This document shows positions 12,858-25,889 of a stretch of 64,000 nucleotides of DNA, one piece after another. The notes beneath the pieces were generated by a model. That model had not been told where the DNA came from, did not search any database, and saw nothing but the letters and a program-made list of their open reading frames with translations. A program made the translations under genes and the position numbers. Numbering within the stretch: position 1 is the stretch's first letter; each line of letters starts with the position of its first letter. Location of the stretch: the NCBI GenBank assembly GCA_031763025.1, contig JASSKH010000011.1:806001-870000 (forward strand), written 5' to 3'. The DNA comes from Macrocystis pyrifera. Lineage: Eukaryota; Sar; Phaeophyceae; Laminariales; Laminariaceae.

Positions 12858-13140
12858 TAGGAACCGACGCGTGCTACAATAGGAGTTTCTTGTAAAGTGC
12901 ACTTTTGGTCCAAAATATTTCGGACTTGACGGAGTTCCTCGTGCTGAAGAACTACCCGGTATCTCATTTTCGTTGTACAATATTTTTCGTCGGAAACCTG
13001 CAGTAGGTCATCGGATTGTTCGTCGGGTTTGGCCTGCAGTTTTCTCATAATCACGTTTGAGCGATTTATGAATAGTACGATTAGTACTAATAGTATCGAG
13101 CGCCTCAAGCGAGGCTCAGAAACATTAGGGGTTAGCACTC
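12858..13140 (+). mobile_element. Two-hairpin small inverted-repeat element, reference copy
   Basis: Layout from left: CGTGCTACAATAGGAG end; GTGCACTTTTGGTCCAAAAT; GGACTTGACGGAGTTCCTCG hairpin (GTTCCTC...GAAGAAC) followed by TACCCGGTA; internal AT-rich part; ATCGAGCGCCTCAAGCGAGG hairpin; CTCAGAAACATTAGGGGTTA; GCACTCG end. The same ordered blocks recur at 12320-12640, 29022-29200, 31317-31650 and 37165-37745, with single ends elsewhere. No coding capacity, so a non-autonomous MITE-like element moved by an enzyme encoded elsewhere. Confidence 0.6.
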
Positions 13141-14907
13141 GTATATCTTGTACTTATGTTGTCATCATATAAACTATGGCGAAGGAAGCGGGGAAGCTAG
13201 AGGACAATGTATTTGGTATGTTGCGATGCGCTTACAAAACTGTTGAAGTCACGGGCCTGCACCGGGATCTACAGTTTTTTTGGGGGGTCGTGGTCGTGTA
13301 TTGGTTTACCGGGTGTGCAACTGTCTTGTATATACTAGCATACTGCACAGCATAAATTTATGAGGAGGCACAGGGGAGAGCAGAAAAAAGGGTGTGTTGG
13401 ATGCCTTGAGAATGGTAGTACGTAGATTACTGCAATATTCATCGTGCATAATGTGAAGCTGGTTTCATTCGCCGTGGTGTCTCTCCGTCGATGTCTCGCC
13501 AACAAACCACTTGATGAGTGCACACAACTAGATAGAGGGAGTGAAGTCGAGAAAAATGAGGTTACTTCTGTCGCCCCAAACTATGTATGTGCCCATCTCC
13601 GCTTTATGATAACGAGGAACGCCACGGTTATTGGTCTGATTTTACGGACGGACTTGGTTGGTGTCGAGATTTCGAGAATACCTCTCAGATAGATAGGTTC
13701 AGAGTCAAGCACTCCCTATTCATCGTAGCATCTATGATTCACCGATATGTGATCGAACTTGGCGCGCAATATAAGATCAATAAATGCTTTGATGGACAAC
13801 ACGGCGGTCGTAACCAAAACTATTCCGTGGTGTAACATAGCAGGCACCACTTTGTACGGAGAACACGGTATACCAGGTATAGGGGTACTGCAACTATTAT
13901 CAGCCCGACATTTCTCGCTGTCGAAGCTCCACAACTGGAAGAGCTCTCCAATATATTTAGGTGCGGTTAGAAAGCTTCCTCTTTATATTCGTCCGGTACC
14001 TACTGTCATAGGGTTGTGTCTACAATAGCTTTCATGTTGCCTCAAGGCCGGTTAGTGGGTGCGGTATGGAGCTCCTCGTGTGGAGAGCTCCAGATGTTTC
14101 AGGTGCGATCCCTACTGTAGCTGGCACGTGTGGGAGGCAAGGCAAGGGTGTTCCGGAATGTAGCCACCTGAAACCGGACGCGGCGAACGCTAGTACCTGC
14201 AGTAACACTTCGAGGGTGCACCGGCAGCGCTCTTAGCTTGATGCAAATATCGGTACGCGCGGCAAATATGGATATAAGAAGCATTTCCACAACGAGACGA
14301 ACACCTTGAATAGTCACGAACTACTTGAAGTACAAGAACACAGGTGAGATTCCACCGCAGACACAAGAGGATGCCTCGTGTACACAGCGACTGTAATCCT
14401 AAGAAAACTCCGTGGATTGGTTTATTGTCGTGCCCCTAGCCCTGGCGACTTCTCACTCCAGCGTGGTGAAGGTATCGGTAGCCACACAGTATACTACTGT
14501 AGAGTTCGTCACGTAAACTCAATATTGGTTGTTGCCGTGGAAACCATATTATAATGTGCTTGTCCTTTTCTGTCGGGATGGTTTCGTTTGCCTGGAAAGA
14601 TACAGCACACGGAAGATGTATCCTCCTACATACCATAAAACCTTCCGTGGGTGTACAATTCAGTACCGATGCCACAAGCGTGTTAAGTTTCAGGACTGCT
14701 AAGTTAAAAGGGTCCAGGCCGTCAGGGGGGTGCCGTGTTGCACCGATAAGAATCTTGCCCAGTTTTAGGATAATCTCGCCCAATTGTACACAATGCAGCA
14801 GCGATGGTGGTGTGGTATTTCCTCTCAAGCAATACGCCAGACGGCATTCCCTTTGCATCAACTTGTCTGTACAAGAAAATCTCGAACGATACACACTTCA
14901 AGATACC
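13141..14907. other. No supported gene; single ends of the two-hairpin element
   Basis: About 14068-14128 has a hairpin end (GGAGCTCCTCGTGTGGAGAG, then CCCTACTGTAGCTGGCAC). An 82-codon ATG frame at 13587-13835 (EERHGYWSDFTDGLGW near its start) is protein-like but within chance length for this window. Otherwise nothing seen. Confidence 0.35.
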
Positions 14908-15009
14908 TATTACGGGGGGTCATAGTAAATAGGATCAATTATTCTTGAGAATAATATTGTAATATATATATATATTGTATATCATAGGTCCTATTAACTA
15001 TGGACCGTA
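14908..15009. mobile_element. Short palindromic MITE, copy 1
   Basis: Left end TATTACGGGGGGTCATAGTA then AATAGGATC. Right end GGTCCTATTAACTATGGACC then GTA. The ~30-bp ends are near-perfect inverted repeats around an AT-rich centre containing an AT dinucleotide run. Full copies recur at 17494-17602 and 40514-40624. Terminal TA suggests TA target use, as in Tc1/mariner-type MITEs (inference). Confidence 0.75.
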
Positions 15010-15263
15010 TTTCGAAAGGCCAATACTTCAAGACGCATATTCATAGGGTATTTAGTAGCCAGAAACGGGAATACTGGCTCAAGCTGGAGTGATTAGTTCA
15101 TTATTTGGAAAAGAGTGCGTTCGATACTGACTTAAGTAAGACGGCTCCATGATTTCATGATTTCCTGTATAACATCAGCTTGGCTTTCTGAGTGCTGCTT
15201 TACTTAGCGGGTGTCTTGTACTGTACGTACACATTCGGCGGGGATGTCCAGTATCGTGTTTGA

Positions 15264-15350
15264 GTCTTATCACTGCAGCGCTCGCCGGTATGTAGCAAAG
15301 ATACCTCTTCACTGCAGCGCTCGCCGGCAGCAGCAAAGATACCCCTGCAA
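15264..15350 (+). repeat. ~39-bp tandem duplication
   Basis: CACTGCAGCGCTCGCCGG is present twice, each followed by ...GTAGCAAAGATACC or ...CAGCAAAGATACC. Too short to code for anything by itself. Confidence 0.6.
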
Positions 15351-15469
15351 GCCTTATTACTTGCTGAGATAGCGCAGTATACACCTTCATTCTAACCACT
15401 GGGCTAACGGCAACGATGTTGACTCCATGACAATTGCCAAGTAAAAACGTTATTGGTTTGACGTCCTTG

Positions 15470-16650
15470 TGGGGGACTTTATGGCCGAGAAATCGACGGC
15501 CATAGGTCGACCCATGGAGCCCTGTTAGGGTAGGAGGGGTACAGTACCCCTGAGCTCGCAAATTGTATGGCTGACGGGACTCATCACCTGAGTAACTCCT
15601 TTGTTGGTGAGCCACCTAAACACTGTGACTCATCTCTGACAAACACACGACTCCCGGAAACAGCCTTCTCGCTAAAGTGAGCCACCAAAACCCTACAGTC
15701 TATCATCACACAAAACTCTTCACCCTTCTCGGTCTGTTTGCTGTTGATATTTCACGCGTGACGAGCCCAGCCCATAATATCATTCGTCGGGTCGGGCGCA
15801 CATTTTATATCAAGGATGGTTATAGGCGCGGTGTAGGGGTTCTCGTGACACGAACCTGAGAATGAATCACTCTAGGTATAGCACACAACACGGTAGGCAC
15901 ACCTTCTACCGTGGCATGAATCGGTGGCCGGGGTTGTTGTGTCGTCAGAGATCGTCTCAGATAGACTCGTTTGAGAGGACTGGTTGTTGTGCCCATCTTG
16001 GGAACGCGACATTGATGTTCAACATTACTGCGTACACAGAACTGCGGTGCATGCTGTCCTATTCCAATACCGACTGGCAGCCTCTGCCGGCTATGCACGT
16101 GTTGGTTTCGTGCAGCGTCAAATGTCACACGGTGACGCTCGAACGGGATATATCGACATTCATTCACATTTAGATAGCTTGATGACAACCGCTTGTGATG
16201 GTTGATCGTGGCAACCACGTGAATACTCCTTGTAGGGTACTCGTGCTCGAATGCCGTTTTTTGGTATCAGGGGACGTCCTGGGTATATACTTGGACATCA
16301 TAGGTGGATACGTATGGATTATGATGAGGGTATAACGGATGTGGTCTATTGGGACATACGATACACGTCCCCGGATTTCAGGTGCATATACGTGGATTAT
16401 GTAGGGTGTGAAACGGAACTGGTTAGTCTGCTGGGATCATCGCACACAGAGGTCAGTGGCTTCTCGGTATATGCGCGCCCCTTTAATTTGTGTCGGCTAG
16501 GGTGGCTTACTCTCTCGAGTGACACAGCTATATGCTGTCCTCGGGGTGAGCTACAGTAGGCCATCCGGGGTTCACCATACTACTGTAGTATTCACGAGGT
16601 GGGCCACAAGTCGCACGGGAAATTTCGGCTTTTAGTTACGGTTCGGGGGT
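15470..16650. other. No supported gene
   Basis: Contains a diverged two-hairpin element end (GGCTGACGGGACTCATCACC then TGAGTAACTCC near 15571-15600) and a CTACCGTGGCATG terminal motif at 15907-15919. A 102-codon ATG frame at 16251-16559 lacks splice or composition support. Confidence 0.35.
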
Positions 16651-16740
16651 GGAAATATGTATTGAAGGTCTGGTATTCGGTATCTTGGGTATTGAATCGG
16701 ATACATTCTTCGGGTCTCCGGGTATATCGATGAGTCGTCT

Positions 16741-17150
16741 TTGGGTAGAGCAATTGTTATCTTCGAGTTTATCATCATCCGGTTGGGTGTCTTCTACTGC
16801 GAATCAGGTGGTGTTCAATTCGTGGTATTCGGGGTGGAGCTTCTCTCTCCGGGTTGAGCTTCGCAACTGCTTCAAATTGTATATACCCGAGTCTTCTTCG
16901 GGTGGAGCAATTGTTATCTTCGGGTCTATCATCATCGGGTTGGGTGTCTTCTACTTCGGGTCAGGTGGTGTTCACTTCATTGCATTCGGGGTGGAGATTT
17001 ACGCTCCGGGTTGAGCTTCGCAGCTGCTTCAAATTGTATCTACAAAACAAATTAGGCTTGAAGAATACGCTCCAAGACACGCTAAAAAACTACCGACACG
17101 ATCTTGGGTAGAGCTATTATCATCGTCTCCGGCATCTTTGGCTACATTGG
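16741..17150 (+). repeat. ~156-bp tandem repeat, two full copies and a partial third
   Basis: Copies begin TTGGGTAGAGCAATTGTTAT (16741) and TTCGGGTGGAGCAATTGTTA (about 16897). Each continues through TCATCATC.GGTTGGGTGTCT, GTGGTGTTCA and GAGCTTCGCA.CTGCTTCAAA. A partial third begins TTGGGTAGAGCTATTATCAT near 17104. Confidence 0.75.
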
Positions 17151-17493
17151 TGATATCAGGCATCGGACATCTGTCTTCGGGACAAGAGGTGCTAGAGCGG
17201 GACGATTGGGTCTTCGAGTGGAGCAGCAGCTTGCACCGTGTCTTTTCTTGCTACTCAGACGGGTGAGAGCTATTTTAGAGAACTACTTCGGAGGTAGGGT
17301 GGTGCAGTCGAACGCGTCGGGCAGTGCTACAGTACCCTGGCAAGAAAATAAAATGAGTATCGAACCAAAATGAACACATGCGCCAAAGCAACCTGACAGT
17401 TGGCAGTCCATACAGGTATTTCTTGCTCGGGGGATAGTCTGCCTTACACGAATACTAGAAGCTGCATTATCTACTTTACCTTGAAGTGTACAG

Positions 17494-17602
17494 CTATTAC
17501 GGGGGGGCATAGTGAATATAGGAACATTGTTAGTAAAAATAAGTAAATATATGGGTATCTGTGTGTACCGTAGGTCCTATTTACTATGGTCCCCCGTCAT
17601 AG
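17494..17602. mobile_element. Short palindromic MITE, copy 2
   Basis: CTATTACGGGGGGGCATAGT at the left pairs with ACTATGGTCCCCCGTCATAG at the right. The centre shares ATTGTTAGTAAAAATA with copy 3 at 40514. Confidence 0.8.
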
Positions 17603-18014
17603 TGCTGAAAGAGAACCCCCACTGCTGTGTCGGGAACTGAACGCACCTTGTGCAACATGAGGAACTCTTGGACATGACATCGTGCGAGTTCATGCAATTT
17701 CTGGATCTGGCCTTCTGCATCTAGAATCACAACATTTTGAGGAATCCCTGTACTCCCTATGCAGCCACGGGCGTACGGGACACCTATGATGGTAAGAAAC
17801 TACAAAGCTGCTCCAAGTCGGGTTTCGTACGTGGAAATGGGTGCGCTCTACAATACACTAAGTTCAATATACCGGCTCCCGGGCGTCTGATGCTCCTGCG
17901 AATCTCAGTCTGGCTCAATTATAGTAGTATCGTTTTCAGCGCAAGCGTCCTGTACTACGGTATGTACAGTAGACACAGATACCACTCATCGCCGTCCCAA
18001 TACGCCTATTTTGA

Positions 18015-19480
18015 ATAAACTTGACAGGCTGGAGCGTCAGCGTTGACCACGAAAATGCTTCATTGGCGGCCTCGAACAGCTGAAACTGCAGTGTTGATCG
18101 TCGAAATATATGTGTAGCAGCCTTGGTCGGCTGAAGCTGCAGAGTTGAAAAAAGTAATATATCTGTAGCGGCCTTGTGGGCTAAACCTGCCCCGTTGATC
18201 TTGGAAATCTCTCTATAACGGCCTTGGCCGGCTAAAGTTGCAACAGCGATCATGGAAACCTCTCCGAAATGGTCTTGGCCGGCACCGTGGTTCATGGAAA
18301 TACCAGTATCTCTTTGGCGACTTTAACCGGCTGCAGTTGCAGCGTTGAACATACAATATATATGTAATGGCCTCGCCCGGCTAGGGTAAACCTACAGCGT
18401 CGATAGCGCAAGTAGTTATAGACGGCCCTGGCCTGCTTGAACTGCAGCGTGGATCACCGAAATATGTTTACATAGGAGGCATTCTATGACAGAGGTATCA
18501 CATTTGGGAAAAACACTTTCTGAGCACCACGGCGTCTTTTCCGGGCGCCTCATGTTTTAGACCTCGAACGACGAGTATGTGACGTATGCTCTTCGTTTTT
18601 GGGCATAATGCAAACATACACGTACGAGATGCGTGTAACATCAGTCGAAGTCGTATGTCTGTCGCGTTGGATTTCACTTCATACCTTGGGGGGACGTAGG
18701 AGCCTCAGAAAAATTAGGGTGAACCTCTATCGTAGAACGCCTCATAGCTGCCTTGACCGACGGCAGCTGCGGCCGTAATCATGGGAATATCTCTGAAACG
18801 CCCTTGACCTGCTGAAGCTGCTGCGTTCATCACTGTTCTATATTATATCTAAAAACGCCGTTGACCTGCTGAAGCTGCCGCGTTGATCGCGGCAAGATCT
18901 CTATAGCGACATTCACCAGCTGAAGCTACGGGTGTTGATCCTCGGAATATCTCTATATCCTGGCCTCGATCGACTGAAGCTGCAGAACCTGTAGTGCTAC
19001 TCGTGGAAAGCACTTTATGACGATATTGACCGGGTCAAGCTGCAGCTACGATCGAAGGTAGCTCTACCTATACCAGCCTTGACCAGTTGAAGCTTCAGCA
19101 TTAGTCATGGAAGAATATTTTAGCGTCCTGGACCAGCCGCAGTTGCAGCGTTGATCATGGAAACCTCTTTATTACGGTCTTGACAGGGTAAGCTGCATTG
19201 TTGAAAATGGAAAATATATATAAACGGCTTCGATCTGCTTGAATCTGAAGCTGAAGCTGACCATGGATATCTCTCTATAGTGGCTTTGCCCCGCCGCAGC
19301 TGTAGCCTTATTCATGGAAACCTCTTTGCAGTGTAACGTATAGAACAAATAACACAGCTTTGACCAGCTGAATAAGCTACAGTGTTGAGCATGAAAACAG
19401 ACCACGGAACCCCTCTATGACGGCGTGCAATGGCTGAAGCAGCAGCGCTAGTCGTGTATTGGCCTTAACCGGCCGCGGAC
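18015..19480 (+). repeat. ~53-bp minisatellite field
   Basis: Many diverged units with the core GGCCTTGGCCGGCTGAAGCT then GCAGCGTTGATCATGGAAATATCTCTATA. Well-defined units run from 18015 to about 18480. After a spacer (about 18480-18730, including a two-hairpin element end GTAGGAGCCTCAGAAA) units continue to about 19480. Roughly two dozen units at 50-57-bp spacing. No open frame is preserved along it. Confidence 0.8.
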
Positions 19481-19499
19481 GCGGTGTTGATCATGAGCA

Positions 19500-20540
19500 T
19501 GGCTAACCATGCCTGCAGTGACCAAGTCCCGCCGGGAGTCTGAGCGGTCGCACCGCGTGCTTCACGGCTGCGTTGGAGACCGTCGGCCAGCGATGTTTTG
19601 TCTGTTAATGCCGTGTCGCGGCCAGGGAAAAAAAGTTGAAAGTCGGTCGGTTAATCGCTTCCTGTTAAAAGACCCTGCGTGGTATCCTTCAACAAACGTG
19701 ATACCCTTCAAAATACTGTGGTCAGGGGGTAAACCATTATTGTTGGGCCCAAACCTTTCTGATTGGTAGTACTATATTGTTCTCTTCGACTGAGGAAGTA
19801 CCCACTAGACAACAGACTATGGACTGGAGAGGATAGTCAATGCAGTATCTAATACCTTAGATTATGCTTGCTATGGTAGGGGTAGCATCTAAATTCTCTG
19901 AGACTCATCACCCAAACACCAAATACACGAAAAAAATAAGCGATGAACAATCCCAAATCCTATTGTTAATACGTACGAAGTAGTAGGTGTATCACAAATA
20001 TTATCGTAGAACACAACACGAGTTGTATTCTAACGATATCGGGAGGATACGCCCGGTCCGTGCTACCCCTATGATACCACACATCAGATCACATCAGATC
20101 ACATCACGACAGATCACATCAGATCCCTTTCGTGTTCGACGAAAGTTATTGTGTCGGTCGTAATCCTACCAGGGGTTGATCTCTAATCTGTTCTCGGGCG
20201 ACGTACTGTATTAATATTTCAAAAGCCCTCACGCCCTTCTCTGTGGGGACGATTCTGAGTGATTGACGTGAAAACTCATGCTTCTCATTGTCGTAGGGCA
20301 AACATAGCACCTCATTCAGTATAATTTACTGAAGATCATACTGTATCGATCAGAACCAAATACTGAGGTGTGTAAATATAGATAGGGGGATACACGGATG
20401 TTGGGCCCATCGTGGGTTCTGAATACATAATGGTATTGACGTCGATAGCATAACTGGATTGGCCCAGGCAATAGCAATAGCCATTTAGAGCGCTTCTCTT
20501 ACCGAGCTGAGTGCTCATGTAAGTGTGGTTGAGCGCCGGC
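19500..20540. other. No supported gene
   Basis: Holds a diverged two-hairpin element (CAAACCTTTCTGATTGG...TCGACTGAGGAAGTACCC near 19752-19805; end motif CTATGGTAGGGGTAGCAT near 19871) and a short ATCAGATCAC repeat at 20085-20127. Confidence 0.4.
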
Positions 20541-20544
20541 ACCG

Positions 20545-20785
20545 CTCGCTAGGCTAGAGAAGTACCTCGATCGAATGTAAACGTAGCTACCAAGTCTCCG
20601 AAAACGCCTCGATCGGGTGGTGACCATGCAAAAATAAATCTTCCGAAATACCTCGATCGGGTGAAAACAAGCCAAGACTGCGTCTCCAGAAACACGTCGA
20701 TCCGGTGGATACAAGGCTAAAATGGTATCTCAAAAAGTACCGTGATCGGGTGAAAACGAGCCAAAAAAAATCTCCAAAAGGTTTT
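20545..20785 (+). repeat. ~55-bp minisatellite, about five units
   Basis: Units share ACCTCGATCGGGTG, GAAAACAAGCCAA and TCTCCAAAA with substitutions. On the minus strand the array reads open for a short distance but the frame is not kept between units. Confidence 0.75.
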
Positions 20786-21068
20786 GTCAGAGCGAGTGTA
20801 TGCGAGGTGCTTGTGCTTGCATGTCCTCTCAGTTCCGCGTCCACACAAGGCGCCTAGGTATACCACGATATCCGGCACGACGCTCACGATATCCGGTACG
20901 ACGCTTTGAAGACCGCCTAGTGGGAGCGACCAACGCGACCCACCCCGTGCGTACGGAGGCCCGTGTGTACGGAGGTTATTTATTTTCCGCCTCCCTCCCG
21001 AGCATGTGTTTGCGTGTCTCTCCTGCATGTGTTCATGCTCCAGATATAGACGGGTCCGTGGACCTCCC

Positions 21069-24000
21069 TCAACGACACCTTCCAGAGGAATACGTAGACC
21101 TCGCGGTATCAAATATGAAAATAGCGATCAGTTTCCCTGTGCCTTCATCTTCGTTCTGCAGCTGTCTGTGAGCGATCGACAATAACGCTAGTTCTGCTGT
21201 ATACCAGGTACTGTACAATGGCAAACATTATTACACCACGTTCGGATTCGACGACCTTTGATTTACACTTGCACTAAGCAAAAGAAAAGCCTGATCAGTA
21301 CGAGTACAAGTACAAGCTGTTACATGTGCCGGTACTATAGTATTAGGTACAGTTCAGCATTGGTTGGTATTCGGTGACTGATTGAGTCAGAGAGGGCGGT
21401 CGTGTAGAGTTTAAGCGTAGGCGGTGACGAAGGATGCAAAACTAGGTGTACGTTGCTGTAGCCCCTGGTAGCGCAGATGAAAAAATGCACGATTTCATCT
21501 CAGTCATGGACAACACCAATCAATCACTCACCCGCAGATCCTCGAAAGCAAACATGAGCCTCAGTAACAGTGTCGACATTTTGATTGCCAGATCCTCATC
21601 CGGCACCAACCGCTGTAGCTTGCTCCCTGCAATGCCTCCTATGGCTAACTGCCGCCAGCTTCCATCCGGCTCCACAGTGACTGTATTTTCCTTTGAACGC
21701 CTTCCACCATTTTCTGCATTATTTCCCGAAGCTAGGGTTTCCGCAGGAGGCGAGTAGGCGGTGACGTTATTGGCCAAAGCGAAAGTGGTTTTAATCGATT
21801 GTTTGGGGGTGGTACGTGCTGCTGCGAGGACGACGTACTTGTAGAGCCTTCCAATCGTGGCGCAACCGCGGCTGCGCAGTATGCTTGCCGCTTTCTTCCC
21901 ACCGCTGACCGCCCTCCACCACGCCTGGAATTTCGTGCGAATTGGGGATAAAACTCAACGGGTGCTATAGGTACGGGGGGTACCTACAGTACATTTATCA
22001 CGTGTTCGTCATATGTTGTGTACTGAATGGGTAATCTTTCCTCTCCAGCTACAAGTAAACTCGTAAGAGCTTTTTATACCCAATGCTCTTCTGCTGGAAA
22101 ATGCCTAAGAACGGGTGTCGGCCCTTCTCCCTCGCGGTACAAGTGCATGCCTCCATTATTCTCGCTCATACAGCAGTGTGTGTTGTCTTCACATTGAACC
22201 GTTATTTCTATACGCAACTACCCGATACTGTACAACAGTACATCCACTGTCCGTCCTGATTCCTTATCCTAGAGAAATACTGATACTGCTGTTAATGAGG
22301 TCGCAGATTGCGAGACGAAGGATAAAAAAACAGGAAATAACCGCGAATTAATGGAAAAACCAAATGAACTGTTAACGTAGTTGGTACGAAAACACAACAC
22401 AGGCCAGACCAAAGAAAAAAAAAAGACGATAAAAAATATCTGAAAGTAAACATAATACAACTGACTAAAGGAGATCAAAAATGCTGCTATTAATAGAAGA
22501 AAATCATACGTAGGTTAGAACATTCCCACCGCCATATGTTAGTTGGCTCTCGTCGAATTCTGCTGACTCACGCTCTCGCCCTTTCAGTGGCATGCGAAAA
22601 AGGCACAGAGTGTGTAAGTACACGTTAGTTTGGAGCTTGCGGAAAATCGAACCCAGGTCCTCACACAGCGAGGGTGGCACTTAACCCCGTGGAGTTGCAT
22701 GTGACACAACCTCACCCACGATCTTGCCGTGGGAGCCACTGTACGTTGTGCGATCGGATGAACACTCCGACGCGCATTATCGTACGGTTATTATGTTTGT
22801 TCGGTACGTTTATACTTAGCACCTCCATATTACCAGGTATCCATGAGGCGCCTGAATTCAGGACTTCTCTGTTTCATCCCAGCTGACGAACGACAAATCA
22901 TCCAGATGAATAGTCCAATGGCATACTCTAGTCTAGACCAGGTATATGAGTGTACCACACAAAATACTTGCACATTCCAAGATTAATGTCATCCCAACGA
23001 CAATGGGTACGGCAGTGGTTCTTCGGTGATAACTATTTTCGCCGAAAAGTGCTACCTGGTACGTCTATCTTAGCACAGGTCATCCCCATCCGCTACAACT
23101 ATATTCACACTGTCGGCATGTGAGCGAGTGAGCGATAGGGTGCTCGCAATAACCCTGTTTGGTTAGGTCATAAAAATAATCAACACCTACCAACAATGAG
23201 GACGAGCTGATTGGCAAAACAGATGAAGCCGAAGGCGCTAACCAATCAGAAGTTGTTCCGTTTGCTGATCAACCCACGGGATTATCTATCCCACAAGAAT
23301 GCTGTACAGGTAGTAGTGCAGGTTGAAGACGCCATTTTGGTCACTTTGTACCACAGCAATTTTTGGTTCTTGTGCTCGGAGATTGCTACTACTCATATAT
23401 ATGAAACAGAATAAAGAGACCCAACTCGACTGAATTTCTCGCAAGCGCCCGAATACCAGTACAACTTTTCTGAGTAAGCCTGAAGGCTTTTGCAAAGATG
23501 TTGGGTGCTGTCGTTCATCAGGGGGCTCGATAGCAAATAATAGATTATTTTGGTTTCATAAGAACCCAACGCTACCGCACTGCTGTAGTAGTGGTACGGT
23601 ATCGGCACTGTAAAGGCATGGGTCGTGGATCATTCATTGGAGCTATCGTACGCGTGTTGCAAAGGGAGTCATGGCGCACACCTACTTGGAAGTTTTCTGT
23701 GGTATCACTCTGTCCCATAATGTAAGAACCAGTTTATTCTGAATGTTAGATCAAAATGACTATATTTCGAGACAGAGTGGTATGCTGTAACCCTTTCACT
23801 GACCCCTGCCAGTATGCCTTAACGGCTACAGCCTAACCCCAATCCCATAGCACTAACCCTAACCCTCACCCTGTGAGGGGTACCTAAGGGCATTTAATTC
23901 AGCGGTCCGGGACCGCTCGCAGTACGGCAATAGCCTAATGGTACCGTAGACAACACCCGATAATGAAAACAGTAGCAATAAATAGAGGTACAGTAGCCCC

Positions 24001-24437
24001 TTTACCGTAGCTCGGGTGTGCTATGAATCCATTACTATTATTGCACAAAACCGCCCCTTTTTAAGTCCAAACAGCTTGTCCCCGAGGTTTGATGAAATTC
24101 TATTGTTCTACTGTAGTTAGTTGAAGGAATAAACTAGTGGTACCACTTGATCTCAGCTTGTGTGGTACCGCTGACCATCAGCTCGTCGACGGCACCAATC
24201 AGGCATAACCGGAGGCGTGTAGGACTCGTACTTGTTCAGCAAAGAGATCCATGCGCATACACCATTATCCCTATCTTTGATGGAACGTCGGGCGTATGCT
24301 GTGCTTGCCTCTTCAGAGTTACCACCGTCCCACCAGCCAAGACCTCCGCTGAACGCGATGGGGCCAGCTCGCCTCTCCGGGTGTAACACGCAAGCGTACG
24401 CAGCGTGGACGACGAACAAGTCGAGGGGTTCTCGCAC
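21069..24437 (-). CDS. Three-exon gene, function unknown (5' end incomplete)
   Basis: Transcribed leftward. Exon 24437-24176 begins after a C-rich tract and AAAAAG acceptor and ends at a GTCAGC donor in phase 1 (contains GGLGWWDGGNSEEASTAYAR, CAWISLLNKYESYTPPVMPD). Exon 21953-21532 starts phase 1 (FQAWWRAVSGGKKAAS, RLYKYVVLAAART, SWRQLAIGGIAGSKLQRL, DEDLAIKMSTLLLRLMFA) and ends in a strong GTGAGT donor, phase 0. Exon 21155-21069 follows an AGCTGCAG acceptor and ends in TGA. All phases agree; the joined frame has 256 residues. The middle exon is open for 140 codons with a balanced soluble-protein composition and is the firmest part. The 2.2-kb first intron and GTCAGC donor make the first exon less certain. 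I recognise no domain. Confidence 0.45.
22000..24170. other. Putative intron, no exon seen
   Basis: Lies between the first two exons of the 21.1-24.4 kb minus-strand gene. About 22652-22705 resembles the 3' half of a tRNA on the minus strand (GGACCTGGGTTCGATTTTCC), but no cloverleaf forms. A short CTAACCC-type interstitial repeat lies near 23850-23870. Confidence 0.35.
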
Positions 24438-24499
24438 CTTTTTGGGGGGGGGGTGGCAGCGAGCAGCAAGCAAGGGAGTGGCTCGCTCGCTCAGATCGA

Positions 24500-25880
24500 G
24501 GGCGGAAAACGGTACTCATTACACCTTCCTTGTCATCTGAGACTGCTGACTACTGTTTCGAATTTCGATTTTTTTTAACCTACACATCTGTTTTCCAGCC
24601 CAACTCGTGGTGGGTTTACCCCGAGGGGCATTCTGGACCAACCGCGTGGTCACAGATATTGTTTTTCCTTCTCTCTCCCCGGTACTTGCCTTGAATCGCG
24701 TACAGGGCTCAGCATTCAACCGCTATGTACAGGTACCAGGTATGCTTAACGTGAGGAATAGGCAGAGCAGTCAGCAGGGGGGTGTGCACGCTCTAGCAGT
24801 GTTGGAGCGAAGCACCAGGTATGTGTTGTTGTCGTTGGGGCGAGGGCTGTTTACAGCTTGGCCCACCTTCGATGGACTGGGTGAAATCCTCATTTATTGA
24901 AGACGTGCAACCCTAAAAAACCCAAAATTGCCTAGGAAGTTTCTTGGAATGAGAACCGAGTAGACTATCAACCACTGTGAATTTCGGGCTTGACCAAGTT
25001 GTAGCCACTACCACTCTGGCCGATGACGTAGTCCCCGTTGGATGTTCAACATCAGATCGACTCGGTTGTTATATTCCAATCCAGAGTGTGGATTTTTGCT
25101 ATTAATAGCGCAAAGATCATGCGGACTAAGGGAGTGGACACTGTAGACAATTCTGAAGGTTTTACGGATTAGGCGCGTGTCTTTGTCCAAGGTCTACGAA
25201 TAGATGTCTACGCACTGCAGTACCCCGTCCTCCACAGACAGCAGTTGTAATGTTTGCATCGTTAGCTGACCCGGACGGTCCTTACTTTTGTATTATATCA
25301 AAAAGGTGCCGTGCTTGATGGCTGGGGTTGGCGTGAGGAGATATATATTCCTCTTGTTAGCTTGTCCACGCCTGACTAAGACCTGCCAGCGACAGACCCT
25401 TTGGGAGCTAGACGGGTAACATTGTCCAGCATAAATGACGGTTACAGCATCGGCCTTGAGACACAATTAAAAATAGATTGGGGGATTTGTCTGAATCCAA
25501 AATGTAGATATACCTGCAGGGAAGGGCTGTGTCCGAATACAGCAATACAATAGATGCACTGTATACATGACACACACGCAGCGTGTCGGTACTCGTACAC
25601 TACTGCACACTCTCCCTACGTAGGGTACGAGTACCTGGTACTCTAGATGCTTCACGCTATGGTATACCCTTCGCATTGTCTCCCGCTGTGTTTCAGCTCC
25701 AAAGGGTCAAAAGGGCCAATGCTTAGAGCTGTGAGTCGGCAGGATTTCACCCTAATAACTACTCGGCAGGTGCCGTTGGCTAAGTTAGTGACTTTAGCTG
25801 GCAAGACGGCTGGCGACGACAGGTCAACCGACTTGCCGATTTAACTCAAGTGAGCGACGCGAGCTACTAGTAGTAAATCA
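24500..25880. other. No supported gene
   Basis: A pyrimidine tract and acceptor (CTGTTTTCCAG, 24589-24599) are followed by open frames on +, but I could not connect them to a donor or another exon. Two TACCWGGTA motifs lie at 24734 and 25632. Confidence 0.3.
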
Positions 25881-25889
25881 GCCTTGCCA

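Noticed and set aside
22652..22705. tRNA gene on the minus strand
   Set aside because: A B-box-like GGTTCGATTTTCC is present but T-arm and acceptor stems do not pair; at most a tRNA-derived SINE remnant. The same applies near 11490-11560, 31727 and 60055.
23850..23875. Telomere
   Set aside because: Only two or three CTAACCC units; interstitial and degenerate.
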